64,000 nucleotides of DNA from Ciona savignyi. Taxonomy: Eukaryota > Chordata > Ascidiacea > Phlebobranchia > Cionidae. Made by a program: the position numbers and the translations under genes. Below are positions 11,430 through 23,441 of this stretch, in pieces. Each line of letters opens with the position of its first letter. The first letter of the stretch is position 1. The stretch covers positions 534,981 through 598,980 of the forward strand of contig CH003129.1 in the NCBI GenBank assembly GCA_000149265.1, read 5' to 3'. The notes beneath the pieces are model-generated. The model worked only from the letters and a program-made list of their open reading frames with translations. It was not told where the DNA came from and made no database searches.

Positions 11430-13060
11430 TTCGTGATTTCAAAATCAATTATCATGGACCTTATAACGTAAACTACTGTAACGTTCGTCGCATTCCTTTT
11501 GTTTATTACTTGATTGCCTTAATTTGACGCGCGTGCGCCTTTGCCGCTGCGGCGCACTGTATAAAAGATTGTGTTTAATGCAAGAGGAGAGAATAAAAAC
11601 TGCCACTATACGATTCGCTACATTGGTGCTGTGACCAGGATGTGATCGTATAGTGGTTAGTACTTTACGTTGTGGATGTGACAAATCAGGTTTTGATGCT
11701 TTTATTTTATTAAGACGATGGAAGATATGTCAGTGACGTTGGAGAAGGTGCTGTGGTCATTGTTCAGTCGATATGTGCCAATAGAAACATTTTCTGGAGA
11801 GGAGAGATGGGACGAATTTTCAAAAAGATTTGAAAACTTGGCCGTATGTTACAGTTGGTCTGCAGAAGAAAAGGGCAGACGGTTAGCCGCCTCGCTTTCT
11901 GGAGAGGCGTTGTTCGTGCAGGCCCAACTGCCCAAAGATCAACAATATTGCTACATTTCGCTGTGTGAGGCACTGGATCAAAAATTTGGCCACGTGTATA
12001 GTTGCCAAAAATCCAGAACATTGTTGCACATAGCACAGTTACAACCGGGAGACCAGCTTGCCGACCTTGGTACGCGTTTGCAACAATTGGTGGTAAGAGG
12101 TTACCCGAAGTTGCCAAAAAGTACCCAGGAGGAATTGCTAGTAGACTCATTCATTCGATGTCTACCTGATGAGCTGGACAGCGTTATTGTTGGAATGAAA
12201 AAAGTTCGTTCCTTCAAAGAGGCGCTCCACGTGGCTGTAGAAGTAAGCGACTACAAAGAATTCCGTCGTGTTCGGCCAGCTTACCAGGATGTTCCCTCGA
12301 CAACAAGGAATAAGAAAGTGACTATAGAAGAGGCGCACGACATAGTAAAACTGGACGACAATAAAGCCGAGTTGGATGTCAAGTCGCCGATGGATCATGG
12401 AACCGAGGAAGTGACTGCGGTTCAGTCGAGATTGGGAGAAGTGCACGACAGTATGGACCATGTCGACAATGCGAAACAAGTCGAGATGAAGGAATTGTTA
12501 AAGGGTCGTGCAACCGAGGCAATTGCTGAGATTACGCCAATGTTAAGTTGTGGGAATGCCCGTGATAGCGGTAATCTTGATTGTATCGGTGGTGAGGAGA
12601 TTTCGGATGCCGTTGTGTCGGGTGCGAGTGACAGCATGGTATGCGGCCCGTCCAATGTGGGGGACGAAGGACGAGGCAGTTTTGCCCTGGACGTCATCGA
12701 CGAGAGCCAAGACGAAAAGGACAATGGACATGATAGTTTTGTGCTGGACATCGACGAGAGACGATACGTAAGAGACAAAGGATGCAGAAAACTTGTGCCG
12801 GTCGTGGACAAAAGAGAGACGGTCGAACTAAGACGTGGTTACTCCGAGACCAATAAAAAACATTTTACAATTCTCGTTGCGCCAGGACGTGGAAGTTTGG
12901 TACCGGACGTGACCGAGAAGAGTGTTTGTGTGGTTGATCTAGAGGACTTTGCTGTTGCCCCAGTAAAAAGGACCTCGTGGTTATTGATGAACCGGGTCTT
13001 CGACCCTGGAGGTTTATCAGCGCATTGAAACTATTTTTGAATTGAGGGTGTGATTTAATT
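11430..13060 (+). mobile_element. Ty3/gypsy-like LTR retrotransposon remnant, gag only
   Basis: A fossil element. Parts seen: a probable 5' LTR tail with a TATA-like box (tataaaag near 11560), a primer-binding-site-like stretch (tggtgctgtgaccagg, about 11622-11637), a gag frame (11718-13028), and soon after it a short purine-rich run followed by TGT that could mark a 3' LTR. No pol (protease, reverse transcriptase, integrase) lies in the interval, so the copy is incomplete. The 3' side is occupied by a hAT-like repeat from about 13060. The outer limits are approximate because no matching LTR pair was found. The open gag suggests a fairly young insertion, or preservation. Confidence 0.6.
11718..13028 (+). 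CDS. Gag-like protein of an LTR retrotransposon, 436 aa
   Basis: A single open frame with no introns on the opposite strand to all host genes. Residues ~20-185 have the retrotransposon gag pattern: an aromatic-rich FSGEERWDEF, then FENLAVCYSW, LAASLSGEAL, ALDQKFGHVY, GDQLADLGTRL and LLVDSFIRCLPDEL. The C-terminal half is charged and low-complexity, with repeated DxxEKDNGHDS-like stretches. No CCHC zinc knuckle is visible. By family, Gag forms capsid-like particles around the element RNA; related gags have been domesticated in animals (ARC, PNMA). Whether this one is selected for cannot be told from one sequence. Confidence 0.75.
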   Translation: MEDMSVTLEKVLWSLFSRYVPIETFSGEERWDEFSKRFENLAVCYSWSAEEKGRRLAASLSGEALFVQAQLPKDQQYCYISLCEALDQKFGHVYSCQKSRTLLHIAQLQPGDQLADLGTRLQQLVVRGYPKLPKSTQEELLVDSFIRCLPDELDSVIVGMKKVRSFKEALHVAVEVSDYKEFRRVRPAYQDVPSTTRNKKVTIEEAHDIVKLDDNKAELDVKSPMDHGTEEVTAVQSRLGEVHDSMDHVDNAKQVEMKELLKGRATEAIAEITPMLSCGNARDSGNLDCIGGEEISDAVVSGASDSMVCGPSNVGDEGRGSFALDVIDESQDEKDNGHDSFVLDIDERRYVRDKGCRKLVPVVDKRETVELRRGYSETNKKHFTILVAPGRGSLVPDVTEKSVCVVDLEDFAVAPVKRTSWLLMNRVFDPGGLSAH

Positions 13061-13352
13061 TTTTCCTTTATCGGTAGGGTCGGATTATTACAGGAATAGT
13101 ATTAATTAGTTTAATTATTTATTATTTTACTAATGCAATGTTCACATCATAGGGTACGGGTAGATACATTCAACATTACAAGGCATGGTTAGATACAGTT
13201 CACATTACAGGGTTTGGGTAGATACAGCTCACATTACAAGGTATGGTTAGATACAGTTCACATTACAGGGTATGGTTAGATACAATCTATGTGCCGGTCA
13301 AAATCCCTTCAAGGGCTGACCCGCCGGACCGTATGTTGCCCTTGCCCGCGTT
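13060..13352 (-). mobile_element. hAT-like MITE copy with internal tandem expansion
   Basis: A reverse copy of the CAGGCATGGGCAAC family (right end gtatgttgcccttgccc; internal ccggtcaaaatcccttcaagg). A ~30-bp unit containing ggtatggttagatacagtt has been repeated about five times between 13140 and 13290. It begins where the LTR-element remnant ends. Confidence 0.55.
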
Positions 13353-13834
13353 ATGTTCTACTAAAGAATGATACATTCATACATAAGCTTTATCACTATT
13401 CATAATGAAGCTTTATCTGGGCAACAATTCTGCAATTTGTTCTGTGAGTCTTAAGTTCCTGTCATCGGGTTATATAGTTGTGCAATGTACCGATGTATTA
13501 ACAGTCCCTGGCTTATGTAAATTAAAATATCCTTTAAAAAATCACTCGTAACATCATATATTGGAATTATCCCTTTCTGTCTGCACAAGGTAAATTCATT
13601 TGCCCGTGCTATAACGACTGATGGCCGGCTTACGGGGATAAGCAATAATACCTTGTTTATATTGCAGTCATCCAAAATGTCAAAAACGTTAAACAGCACA
13701 TTCTTTTAATATTTGTTGAGTTTTATTATTTACCAATTGTTTTGATAAATACAAGGTAATCAATTACCGGGATTACAACATATTCCAACGTAAAATACGT
13801 TTTAATACATAACCGAAAAGTACTATGTAGTTCC

Positions 13835-13840
13835 TTTATT
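13835..13840 (-). promoter_or_regulatory. Candidate poly(A) signal of the ETS gene
   Basis: AATAAA on the minus strand about 230 bases after the stop at 14067. No other support. Confidence 0.35.
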
Positions 13841-14066
13841 GATCGAAGCAAAAAAGGAGAAAAAATGTTTAAACGACGTGGAAATAAAACCACTTAACTG
13901 GGACCCTGAGAATGTGATAATAAACATTAAGGCATTTCGGAGAACTAATCGGTGGAAGTGTATGAAATTACAGTATTGTATGTGCAATTGGGATTAAATA
14001 TAGAAAACGGGAACAGTAGGTACGGAAATTTAAAAGAAAAGTACAAAATATGTGCAATGTGTAGTG

Positions 14067-17000
14067 TTAAGTACAGACTCTGTGTAAACCGATGGTCGTG
14101 CAATTTGATATTGCAATCACACTCGGAATGCAACTTATTGATCTACTGCCTTCAGTGGGGGAATTGAGTTCGGTACACAAACCGTTAGTGGGCGTCGCAG
14201 GGCAAGACCTCGATTTTTCTTCGTTCGCGAAAATGTCTTGGATTCGTCGATCTTTTATCTCGGTTTTATCGCTAGAGCGATTTAAATTAGCCGACAACTC
14301 TTTTTCGTGAGTTAACTCGTTTACCTCGGCTTCAGAAGAGCCATCCTCAGCGTTTACACCGTTGAACACGCTCGTGCCGCAAGTTTTAAAACCGTCGTGT
14401 TCACAATTACTCTGATAATCGTCCACGTCCAAATTGTTGTTTGAATCTAAAAATGCAAATGAAAAGTCCCAAAATACGTCACGATTTTTTTAGAGTTAAT
14501 CATTCTGCCACGACCGGCCAAATATCAGGAGGATTTTAAATATACACGATTTTAGGTTTCGGCTAAAAGGTTGCAATAATTTGTGAAACAAAAATAATCC
14601 CATAATTGTTTTCGGTCATTTTCTTTTTAATGTTTTCGTGGCCGTATAAGTTAAAAAAAGAAAGTTTACCAACGTGGGTTTCGAGCTCACCAGTAGTTTG
14701 CGTGCATGTTTCCTCGCTTGGGCGTACTGGTGACGCCATGCAACTCGGAGGGGCGGATCGTGATTGAAGTTGAATTCCCGTCGACACGTCACCGCTCGAG
14801 TCGTTCGCATCGGCCAAGTCCAATTTGAACCGCGGAAGATCGAGCTCCATTTTCCCGCCAACCTCGTCGGAACTGGTCGTTGATGCCTCGTCATCCGCTG
14901 TCTCCATGACCACGTCACCGTCATATTCCTCCGCAATGACTATAAGTTGGTCGCCATCTTGGTAAGCTTGGAGATCGTTGGACGCGATATGCTGTTCGAG
15001 GCTGTCCTGGGTCGGTTCGGTCGATTGCTGTTTCACAGGGTCTCGACTTTCGGACGGTTGGGACGCGAGATTGCTTTTAGGTTGATTCCGTTTAAGCCTC
15101 CATTTTGCAGGCATCAGGTGACTTGGGCTGGCCGGAAGCGACGTAATTCCACCGACACGCTCGACCAAAGTCGGTTTCTCTTTAAGATCGCGTGTTTCCA
15201 TCTCAGTTAGCGATTGTTTCGAAGGTGACGCGACGCCCCCAGCGTACCGACCCAGTTTGGGAAAAACCGATAGTTCTTGGTCGGTGTCGTCGCCGGTGTC
15301 TGACGGTTCTTGGTAGGTCAGAGACAACGCGAAGTCTCGCAACGCGCCTTGTCTCTTTCGACTTGGACTTGGTGGAACTGGGCTGGTAGAGTCCGATAAT
15401 CTTAAGTTCTTGAACGGCGATAATGACGGAATAGAGGCGGCGGAAGACGGAGAAGGATACGACGGAACGTTGAGGTTCCTTGCGTAAGGACTTCGGTGAA
15501 GAGGGGACCCGAACATCAAACCAGAGCTGACACTTTGGTGGCGGGTTTTCGGGCGACCTCTGGTGTCTAAAAATATCAAAGATAATTTGTTATTTAATGT
15601 CATAATTTGTAAATTTGATTCAGCAACAAAAACAAGAACACTCTGTATTAGACCAATAACCCGACTGTGAGTCCGGAAATTCTGACGATTTTTTGTAATA
15701 TATTTGCCGCTTTATTTTCTCTCTGCTCACTAATATCATTTCCATCGTAATTTAAGAACTAGGAACGCATTAGTTTAAAGATTTCTAAAATCTTTTTTTG
15801 CTCACACAAAAACATACGGCCGGTTTGTTCTATCCCACAAACAGGCGGTGGTAATGAATACAATTTACCTTCTGTTCTGTATTTGCGGCAACTTAGATTA
15901 AGAGGTTCAGTCTGGATAGTTCCACTCCCACCATTCTCCGGGCAGGATGGGGAGCGACGTGTGTGACAAACGTCGTCGGATATCTCTATGGAATGATCAA
16001 CATCAGAAACTTGTTGAATTATGTCGCGAAGGAGGTTATGGACAGCGGCAATCGTTTGCATTTAAGGAGCCATTTTAACCGATATTTCACAAAACTAAAA
16101 TCACTGGGAGCCGTAAATCTAATAATATTTTGCAATAAAAGGAAAACAACACCCATGTTTGTTTCACTTAAGCATGGATATTGCACTTATTAAGCGCTTA
16201 CTACCAAACAATAAAATTATGAATAGCCGCATAAAAATGATGAAGGAGTCGCAGGTTGCCGACATCAGTTTTAAGACATTTGCTGACACTGTTAGTGGGA
16301 TAACAACGGTCGCTAAAATACCGTAAATCGTCTAATTACCTAATACTGATAAATATAGCAAGATTGCTGGATCTTTTGTAGTTAGTTTGATAAAATTTGA
16401 AATACGTTTGATAAAGCTAATAAGCTGATAAACGTAATTAGATTGCTAGAGTTCTTATAATTAGTTTAATATTTCATATACGGACCGTCATAACGACCAA
16501 GGAAGTTTGGTAAAACAGAGAATTCTTTATTCTGTGCGTGGGTAAGGAGTTTTATTGATTCTTGTTCATATTGCAGATCATTGGCAGAGCTTATTTAGAA
16601 AACATCTTATTTTTAAGTGAGATGGATAAAAAATAAAATATAATGATACTTAACCTTTAAACTTATTTCACCAAGTGAGATATATTTATCCTTATCCAAA
16701 TAGAATTTATTTCGTGTCACATCCAATATTGATTATGCAGTTCTAGAAACTATTGAAAGTAACAACATTGGGCAAGGCACTTAACGGACATTGCCTGAAC
16801 CGAGCGGATTATTGGGTTATACTAAATTGAAGAAACGTGTGAATCATACACACACAACAAACTGCAACTCCGGTAACCCGACGGGCGCGAGGTGAATTGT
16901 CGATTGTCCGTGTGTTAACCCCCTTCGTTTTTCCATTCACTGGGATAAACATGAATATCCTATCCTAATTACTAAATAAATTAAAGAAATCTCTGACTTA

Positions 17001-17690
17001 ATTAACAGAAATTTTAATTCAACAAAACCTATCTATATATAAGTTTTAATACGAAAGAGAATTTACTTCTGGGTTGATAAGCTGCTGAGGTGACGTTCTG
17101 CTTGGGTCGTGGACTAAAGTACGGGGAGTATTTTTCGATCTCATGATGGTCAGGTCTCTTTAGTTCAATGAACCCTTTCTTGAGCAAAAGATGCTTGTTG
17201 CTCTTAGATAAAGATGAATCTAAAACACAATATTGTAAGAATGTCGCCAGCAGTATATGAAGTAAAAAAAGTTTAAAATGCAAAGCATAATCGTATGTAA
17301 TACTTGTGAGTCAAACTTATCCATTAATCTTTCAATTTTGCAGTCACGTCTGGCAAAAAGGCTGCCTCATTTTAAATAATTCTTGTTATATAATGGATGC
17401 GCTTTATAGTGACTGTCGTTTTGCTGTCTCATTTCCCTTTGTTCGTGGTAATTAAGAAGGTTTCGTTTTCATATTTTCATCAGACAAACATTAAAAATAA
17501 ATGAAAATATTTTTTTTTTGCAAATTGCAAAGTCTATTTTTACCCGGCGTGCATTTATTTGGGGACATACGTAAGGATTGCTGCATTTCGGCATCAGTAG
17601 GGCGTTTTAACTCAACCATTCTCGTCCTTGGTTTCAACAACTTTGCATCGTTACCATCCGCCACAGCACGGTTATCAGGAACCCAGTATT
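14067..17690 (-). CDS. C-terminal exon block, probably of the ERF/ETV3-like gene
   Basis: Five candidate exons run in series: 17690-17571, 17219-17067, about 15985 (or 16009) to 15869, 15566-14670 and 14446-14067 (stop). All internal borders are phase 1. The third exon encodes EPLNLSC, a PxNLS-type CtBP-binding motif. The fourth (299 aa) is Ser/Pro-rich, with [11 protein letters not shown] resembling the ERF C-terminal basic motif and [10 protein letters not shown] nearby. The first two exons share a motif, [12 protein letters not shown] and [12 protein letters not shown], followed by SP-rich residues, which suggests an old exon duplication. Assignment to the ETS gene rests on position, strand, composition and the repressor motif; a separate gene in the same interval is possible. 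The 5' border of the CtBP-motif exon is uncertain because two AG sites fit the same phase. Confidence 0.6.
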
Positions 17691-20600
17691 CTACAAATGT
17701 AAATATGTATATTGTGTACTTGAGTATAGCATGACTTAATAGAATTATAAGCTATATATATAAACAGGAAAACGACAAAGGTTTTTTATGTTGTGTTTAG
17801 TTGCATAATGAGTATGTTGTGTTTAGTTGAATAATGAATCTTCATTTAAATGTTAGGTCAGAGGGGTAGATGTGCATGATTAAACCTCGGACCAAAGGAT
17901 ATCAGTATTGTTTTTTTTACTGCAGTTGTTTAGGATAGTAATCGAATCAATAACCCGCCCGATTTGCCAATAAATTGCACCGATGTGTACACAGCACAGA
18001 AATAGGCAGTGAAGAAAAAATGAAAAAAAATTGACGAATTCGACTAATAACTCCATAGCCACATATCAGCTGCGACATTTCTTGCATCAAATGTTACCTC
18101 GTCGACGCTGCCACACTGTCTCCGAGTTCGCTCTTCGGTGATGTTGATTGGGTCGGTAAGCTTCGTGCTTGTACGCCTGCGTATTGAGGAGTTGAGATTA
18201 AAAATGAGAGATTAAAAATGACAGACAATTAAATAAACTTTTCTAGATCGGGTCGTGTGGCAGAAAGGCTACCGATACATGTAACGTTTGTATAAAAAAA
18301 CTGTCTTATGGACGAACACATAAAAACGGGTCTAATTATGAAAAAGCCAACAAATAATTCGGTTTTGAGTCGGTGGCCACTAGTGATATATGTTAGAGTG
18401 TCTTGTTAGAGTGACTAGTGACTTTATTGTTATATAATTATATTGACGTATATTAACAACTATTATTTTGCCGTATTTCCCTGCTAGTTTTTTTTTAAAT
18501 TAATAGAAATGCTGTATCTTTGTAAATAAATAAATAAATAAACTCATCATGAAGTGATGCAAACAGCGAGTAGATATTACTTTAAGATGTATGATCAACA
18601 CCTGCCAATCACCTAACGTTGACATAAATAGAAGTCTGTACACACTGATATAAGAATTTTTTGGTTTTAAGTTGTTTCTGACTGAAAACTTCATCGTTAA
18701 AACCGCTTCCGGTACAAGTTGTGCTCGAATCACGAATGCTACGTCAGACAAGGGTTTGGAAATGTCAGAGAATGGCAATTCCGGTTTGTTCGTTAAATTT
18801 AGGATGGTAATCTACTTGCCAAAATTGGTAGCCAAAGGAAGGGGAAAGCTTTGTTTATGGTTGTCTAAAAAGGAAAGAAAAGCTTTGCTTTAAACACATC
18901 ACCAGTTTAAATAAAGTCGCCATTGCGTTCAACCCTACTTCTATTTTAATTACAACTGTCGAAATAAATATAAAAATATGCATTATTTATTCCTGAATTA
19001 TGAATTATTTTATGGTTTATATGCGGTCCAGCATATAAGCTTGAGAGTTTGTGTATATGGGTCCGTCCACACGACCAATTGAGGAAATGTTTTAAACACA
19101 ATGTCCATATAACGCGGATACAAATCCTTTGCATTGATATCTCTATGTACCAATGCATTAAAATAGACGCAGACGGATATGATTCGATATACGCGTCATC
19201 TCAAACATCTACGTCATACGACTGAAGCTAATTGCAAAATCGCGCATGTAGCGCAAGACATTAAGATGCAGAATCTACGGCGTAAGTTGGCGTTTTAACT
19301 TTTTATCCTCTGCGATGCTTAAAATGGGAAATTAAGTTAAACGGCGTTTTCGTTTGATTGCATAGCGGAAATGACGTATATTCACAGTAAAAGTGAAGCG
19401 ATATGGCTACCTGGATATCCTCTTGTTTAAAGCTGAACATCCCAGCGTCTGCTGCGCGGTGCGCATGGGTCCAGCTTCCATGCAATCGACCTCCTCTCTC
19501 CTGCAGTCCGGCGCCTGTGTGCGAGAGCATTACGTTAGCGCCAGATTCGTGACGTCATCTCCCATATCGCTCAACGCGTGACGCTTCTTCCGGTGGGCCA
19601 TAATACGAGCTCAGCCACCACAACAACATGCGAGGTCGTCGAGAAATATCAGGGAAATGTGACATCATATATACATTTGTGACATCGGATTGTTCCAGGT
19701 AATACTGTCATTTGTATATAAAATGCAGCATATCTTCAAAAACAAGAGATGAAAACAAAGGTATTATTTCCTATGCACCTGTGTGTTGCGTGTTTCGTAC
19801 GTGTTGTGGCGTAGAATACTTCGGGATTCCGAAGTCTTGCGAATGTTTCCGATGATTGTCGCCGACAAATCCTGCAAAGATGTACCAATGAGAGATTAAA
19901 AATGGCAGACAATTAAATAAACTGTTATAGATCGGGTCGTGTGGCAGAATGGCTACCGATACATGTAACGTTTGTATAAAAAAACATCCTTATGGACGAG
20001 CACATAATACGTTCGAACCTTAGGTCAGTAAAAAGGTTGGTATGATCGGGTTCGCATCACGCACATGAGACATTTTTTGACCGACTTTACCTGTCTCTGT
20101 GGCCCCATGCGCACGTGTGACCTCGTCGCTGTGACGCATTTGAAGCTTCCACTTTCAACCTGTGCGTGCAGATGCCTGAAAGGGACACGTTTGTGGCGGT
20201 TGTCTCGGGTGGGTTCGGTCCGATCAACGATGTTCGATCCGGTGATGTAGTTGTCTGGGTTCCGCTGGACTGGGGTTTGGTTGGGGTTAATCTACGATAA
20301 TATCCTGTTTTTTTTCACGAATTGCTTGGACTACCCAACTATTTTTACCCACCCATCATGATATTTTACTATACAGTTTAATATTACATATTTTGAAAAA
20401 CAAAACAAAAAGGAAGTCCTAAAAAGTGACCTGCATTCGCTAAAGCCCGTACTTTAGCCCATGTTATCGTTAACATTTGTTTTATTTCTATTTAAAACAC
20501 TAACCTCTATGTTAAAATGGGGAGAGGTTGGTTCTTTTTTTACTTCAATATCGGGGAATTCAGGAGAAGGGGTCACGCGAGATCGGGTTGATTGGATGTC

Positions 20601-23441
20601 ATGATGATTAATTCTGTGCCCGTTTTCCCGCTGATCCATCGATAAGTCTGAACTTGTCGGCCACAGGCTCGTATAGTCGAGTCGCTGAGGTAACAGTCTC
20701 GGTTGCAGGTATCCGCTTCGTGCGTTAAGCGCTCGTAATGACGCATGCAGGTGAAGAGGTGAAAGAAGAGCGGACGCGTACTGGCTGTTACTTAGCAAAT
20801 GTAACGGGGAAATAGAAGCCGCGTTATTCCGACCACCCGCAAACATTGGGATCGGGCGAACAGGAAAACGTTCTCCGAATCTTTCCTGTTCGTCGTCGCT
20901 CTCATGCCGGATGAATCCAGGATTCGAAGACGACAAATCCGGATCGAAGATGCTCTCGGAAGAGTAATGAAAATGCTCTTTGTCCTGCATCAATTTTTGA
21001 TCCGACGACAAAGAACCTGAAATAAAAATAAATTAAAATGAAATACCCGTTTTCATGAGATGAAGAATAGTAATACGAGATGGAACAGTTTGTAGAGTTG
21101 GACCTTACGAATAGCTTGCACGTAATAATTATAACCTTAAGTTGTACATTCTGGCGACATGGGATTTGACATGTTTCTATTCCGATAGTGTTAGTGTAGC
21201 TTGTATATTGGAGGTCAGGTATAAAGTACAGATGTGTTACGAGTGGTTTTTAAAAATCAATTCTCGAACTGATTTAATTTAAAAGTCGACAGATATAAAA
21301 GGCACACACGACCACACTGTCAATTCGACTAGGGGTACAAATCTTAAAAATTCATTTTGAAATCTAACAAATTTGTTGAGTGTATAGCAGACGGGCTGAA
21401 GAACTTATTACCTTTCCCTCGGTTTCTTGCGTTTCTTCTCTTTAGCAACAAATGCAAAGCAGCGGAGTTAAACTGGTAGGCGTACCTCTTACCCTTCGAC
21501 TTGTACAAAATCCGTTTATCGTAGTAATACCTGCAACGGATTCTCCGTTGGATGTGTTATGTATCATGCTTATTAATACGTATTAGCTCATAGTATAGAT
21601 GCCTAACTGTGTTTATCAATACCTCAGATGGCGTCATACAGCAAAGGCGCAATACCGCCTCGTTCACCGTCACCAGAGATATTGCAACCTCTATGTTATA
21701 GATGCCATTGCTTTATTTCTGAGTGCTAATGTTGGAAAGGGTCTATACAGGTTGGTTTTGTTCCCTTAACCCTCCGTTTGTTGTTACGGCGGAAATATTT
21801 GTGTAAAAAAGATATCCAGCTACTCGCAACTGTACTAACCTTAATGCTCGACTTAATTTCTCATAATTCATTGCTGGTTTTCTCTTACGTTCCCCCCACA
21901 TCCGAGCGACTTCGTTTGGTTCCTGTTAACAAGGAAATCTTCTTTAATTTGATTTAAAGTTTGTTGCTTGTGGAATATAATATTCGCCTAGTTATGCAGT
22001 TGTTTCCGGATCAACCGTAGGGAAAGTTTGGCCTTGCGCTTATTAACAATTCACTAAATGTACAGTTTCGAGAACTTCGGTGTATATGCAAGGGGATAAG
22101 ATATTTATCAGAGTGCAATGGTGCAAACCAGATAATACCACATATGCCAACTGCCGGGTTACGAAAATTATTGCAGTGTTTTGAATGCGATACTTTATAC
22201 TAGTCGTTTATACTAAGTTTTGATAAACTGATTGATCTGGCTTTAATAAGCAATTTCCCATGAGTACCCTCACAAATGACTCAAGTTAGTAGCTATCGGT
22301 TCGTTCCGTACGCAGCACCTTTCGCCCGAAAGACAAACTTGTTCCCAATTATGTTTTACTAAACAGTTATGTCATTGTGCAATGCACATATATCGCACAT
22401 TCCCAATTTACTGTACAACATTTTAGCTTAGTTAACTCGGCAATTGGCTAAAGGTAATCTGATAATTGTCCGTGTGATAACAATGTGTTTTCCCATTTAC
22501 ATAGACATATCCTATTCATTTAGCTACAACAGCAGCTCTTGTTGTTTAACCTGCAATAATGAAAACAATCACCTTTATGACGAACTCCCCATTATCTCCC
22601 TCCCAGCTTATGATCTCACTATACTCATTGTTCTGCAACAGCTCTAGAATGAAATGCCACAGCTGGACTTGCCGGTTGCTGCTACAGAACTCGTTAAGCC
22701 ACGGTGGAGATGACTCGTCTTCTTCAGGAGAGAAGTCAGGAGGACCTATGGAACAACAAGGTTATTATAGCGAGAAAGTCCACGTTAGCTAATAAGGTAG
22801 AAGTTCATGCAAAGTTGGCCAGCCAATAAAGGTATATAATGAGTCATGTAATGCGATACTCGCTAGTGTACAATATATCAGAGCGAGGAGTATGTACTTG
22901 TTAAAGTTGTTCCACATTTAATGCTATAAACATGCGCGTACTCCCTGTCAAATTCTGTCTCGACATGTATGTGTGGGGAAATGACCCTATTGGTGGTTAA
23001 AGTTGGGGCTTCTGTTAATGTTATAGTTCATTCTATTACTAGTCCTATTGTGTTGAGTTTTAAAGCAGTGTTCTATCAGGGAATTGGTAAGTTTCCAAAT
23101 TAAAGTTTACTGTTTCAATCTATAGTGCACGCTTATGGCTGACGTGGTTATATAGAGCACATGTACCAGGTTAAACCACCGAATTCCATATATGATAATA
23201 CTAAGCGTTGGGCAATAGCGTGACATATATGGCCTCATGACATTGGCACAAGATCCAAAATGGCCGCCGTGCTAATAAATGAAATCGTGCACAGGATATC
23301 CGCGCACAATGTGGTTTGTTACGTAGTATAATGCTGGTAATTACGAAGCAATATAACACCTATTGTAGTTTGCTGGTAATTAAATGAATGGTTACCTTGC
23401 CCAGGAGTTTCAGAGGGTGAATTTTCCGCAATGGAGCACAT
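14067..23441 (-). CDS. ERF: ETS-domain transcription factor, ERF/ETV3 repressor type
   Basis: Exons 23441-23396 (start [11 protein letters not shown]), 22745-22573, 21922-21840, 21530-21412 and 21016-20505 join in phase (933 nt, 311 codons). The ETS domain spans residues ~40-125: [12 protein letters not shown], then [22 protein letters not shown], the recognition helix [18 protein letters not shown] and [10 protein letters not shown]. The LWHFILELL start and EFVIK are characteristic of vertebrate ERF and ETV3, whose ETS domain is also N-terminal; ERG, ELK, GABPA and TEL differ here. Downstream is a Ser/Pro-rich linker with a sumoylation-like VKKEP, as in ERF. Exons further 3' (separate entry) probably give the repressor C-terminus and stop at 14067. 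The link is unresolved: exon 21016-20505 ends in phase 0 and the next good exon starts in phase 1, so at least one exon between 20505 and 17690 is missing from this model. Predicted role: nuclear ETS-site repressor under ERK control, by family. Confidence 0.8.
16762..16968 (+). mobile_element. SINE body, lacking the tRNA head
   Basis: Matches the family from gggcaaggcacttaacgg to the tail atatcctatcct. The 5' part is absent. Lies next to the ETS C-terminal exons. Confidence 0.7.
18205..18325. repeat. Long direct repeat, partner at 19890-20010
   Basis: About 120 bp with very few differences to 19890-20010, beginning gagattaaaaatg and including the head of the second SINE family. Both lie in the unresolved part of the ETS gene. 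Confidence 0.75.
18240..18345 (+). mobile_element. Second tRNA-headed SINE family, copy 1
   Basis: A tRNA-like start ggtcgtgtggcagaaagg, then tttgtataaaaaaactgtc. Together with its left flank it is almost identical to a segment at 19890-20010. Confidence 0.55.
19930..20045 (+). mobile_element. Second tRNA-headed SINE family, copy 2
   Basis: Same head, ggtcgtgtggcagaatggc, with a B-box-like cgttcgaacctt and the tail gtcagtaaaaagg. Confidence 0.55.

Noticed and set aside
11764-12811. Minus-strand frames of 105-129 codons.
   Set aside because: Antisense shadows of the gag frame, without protein-like motifs.
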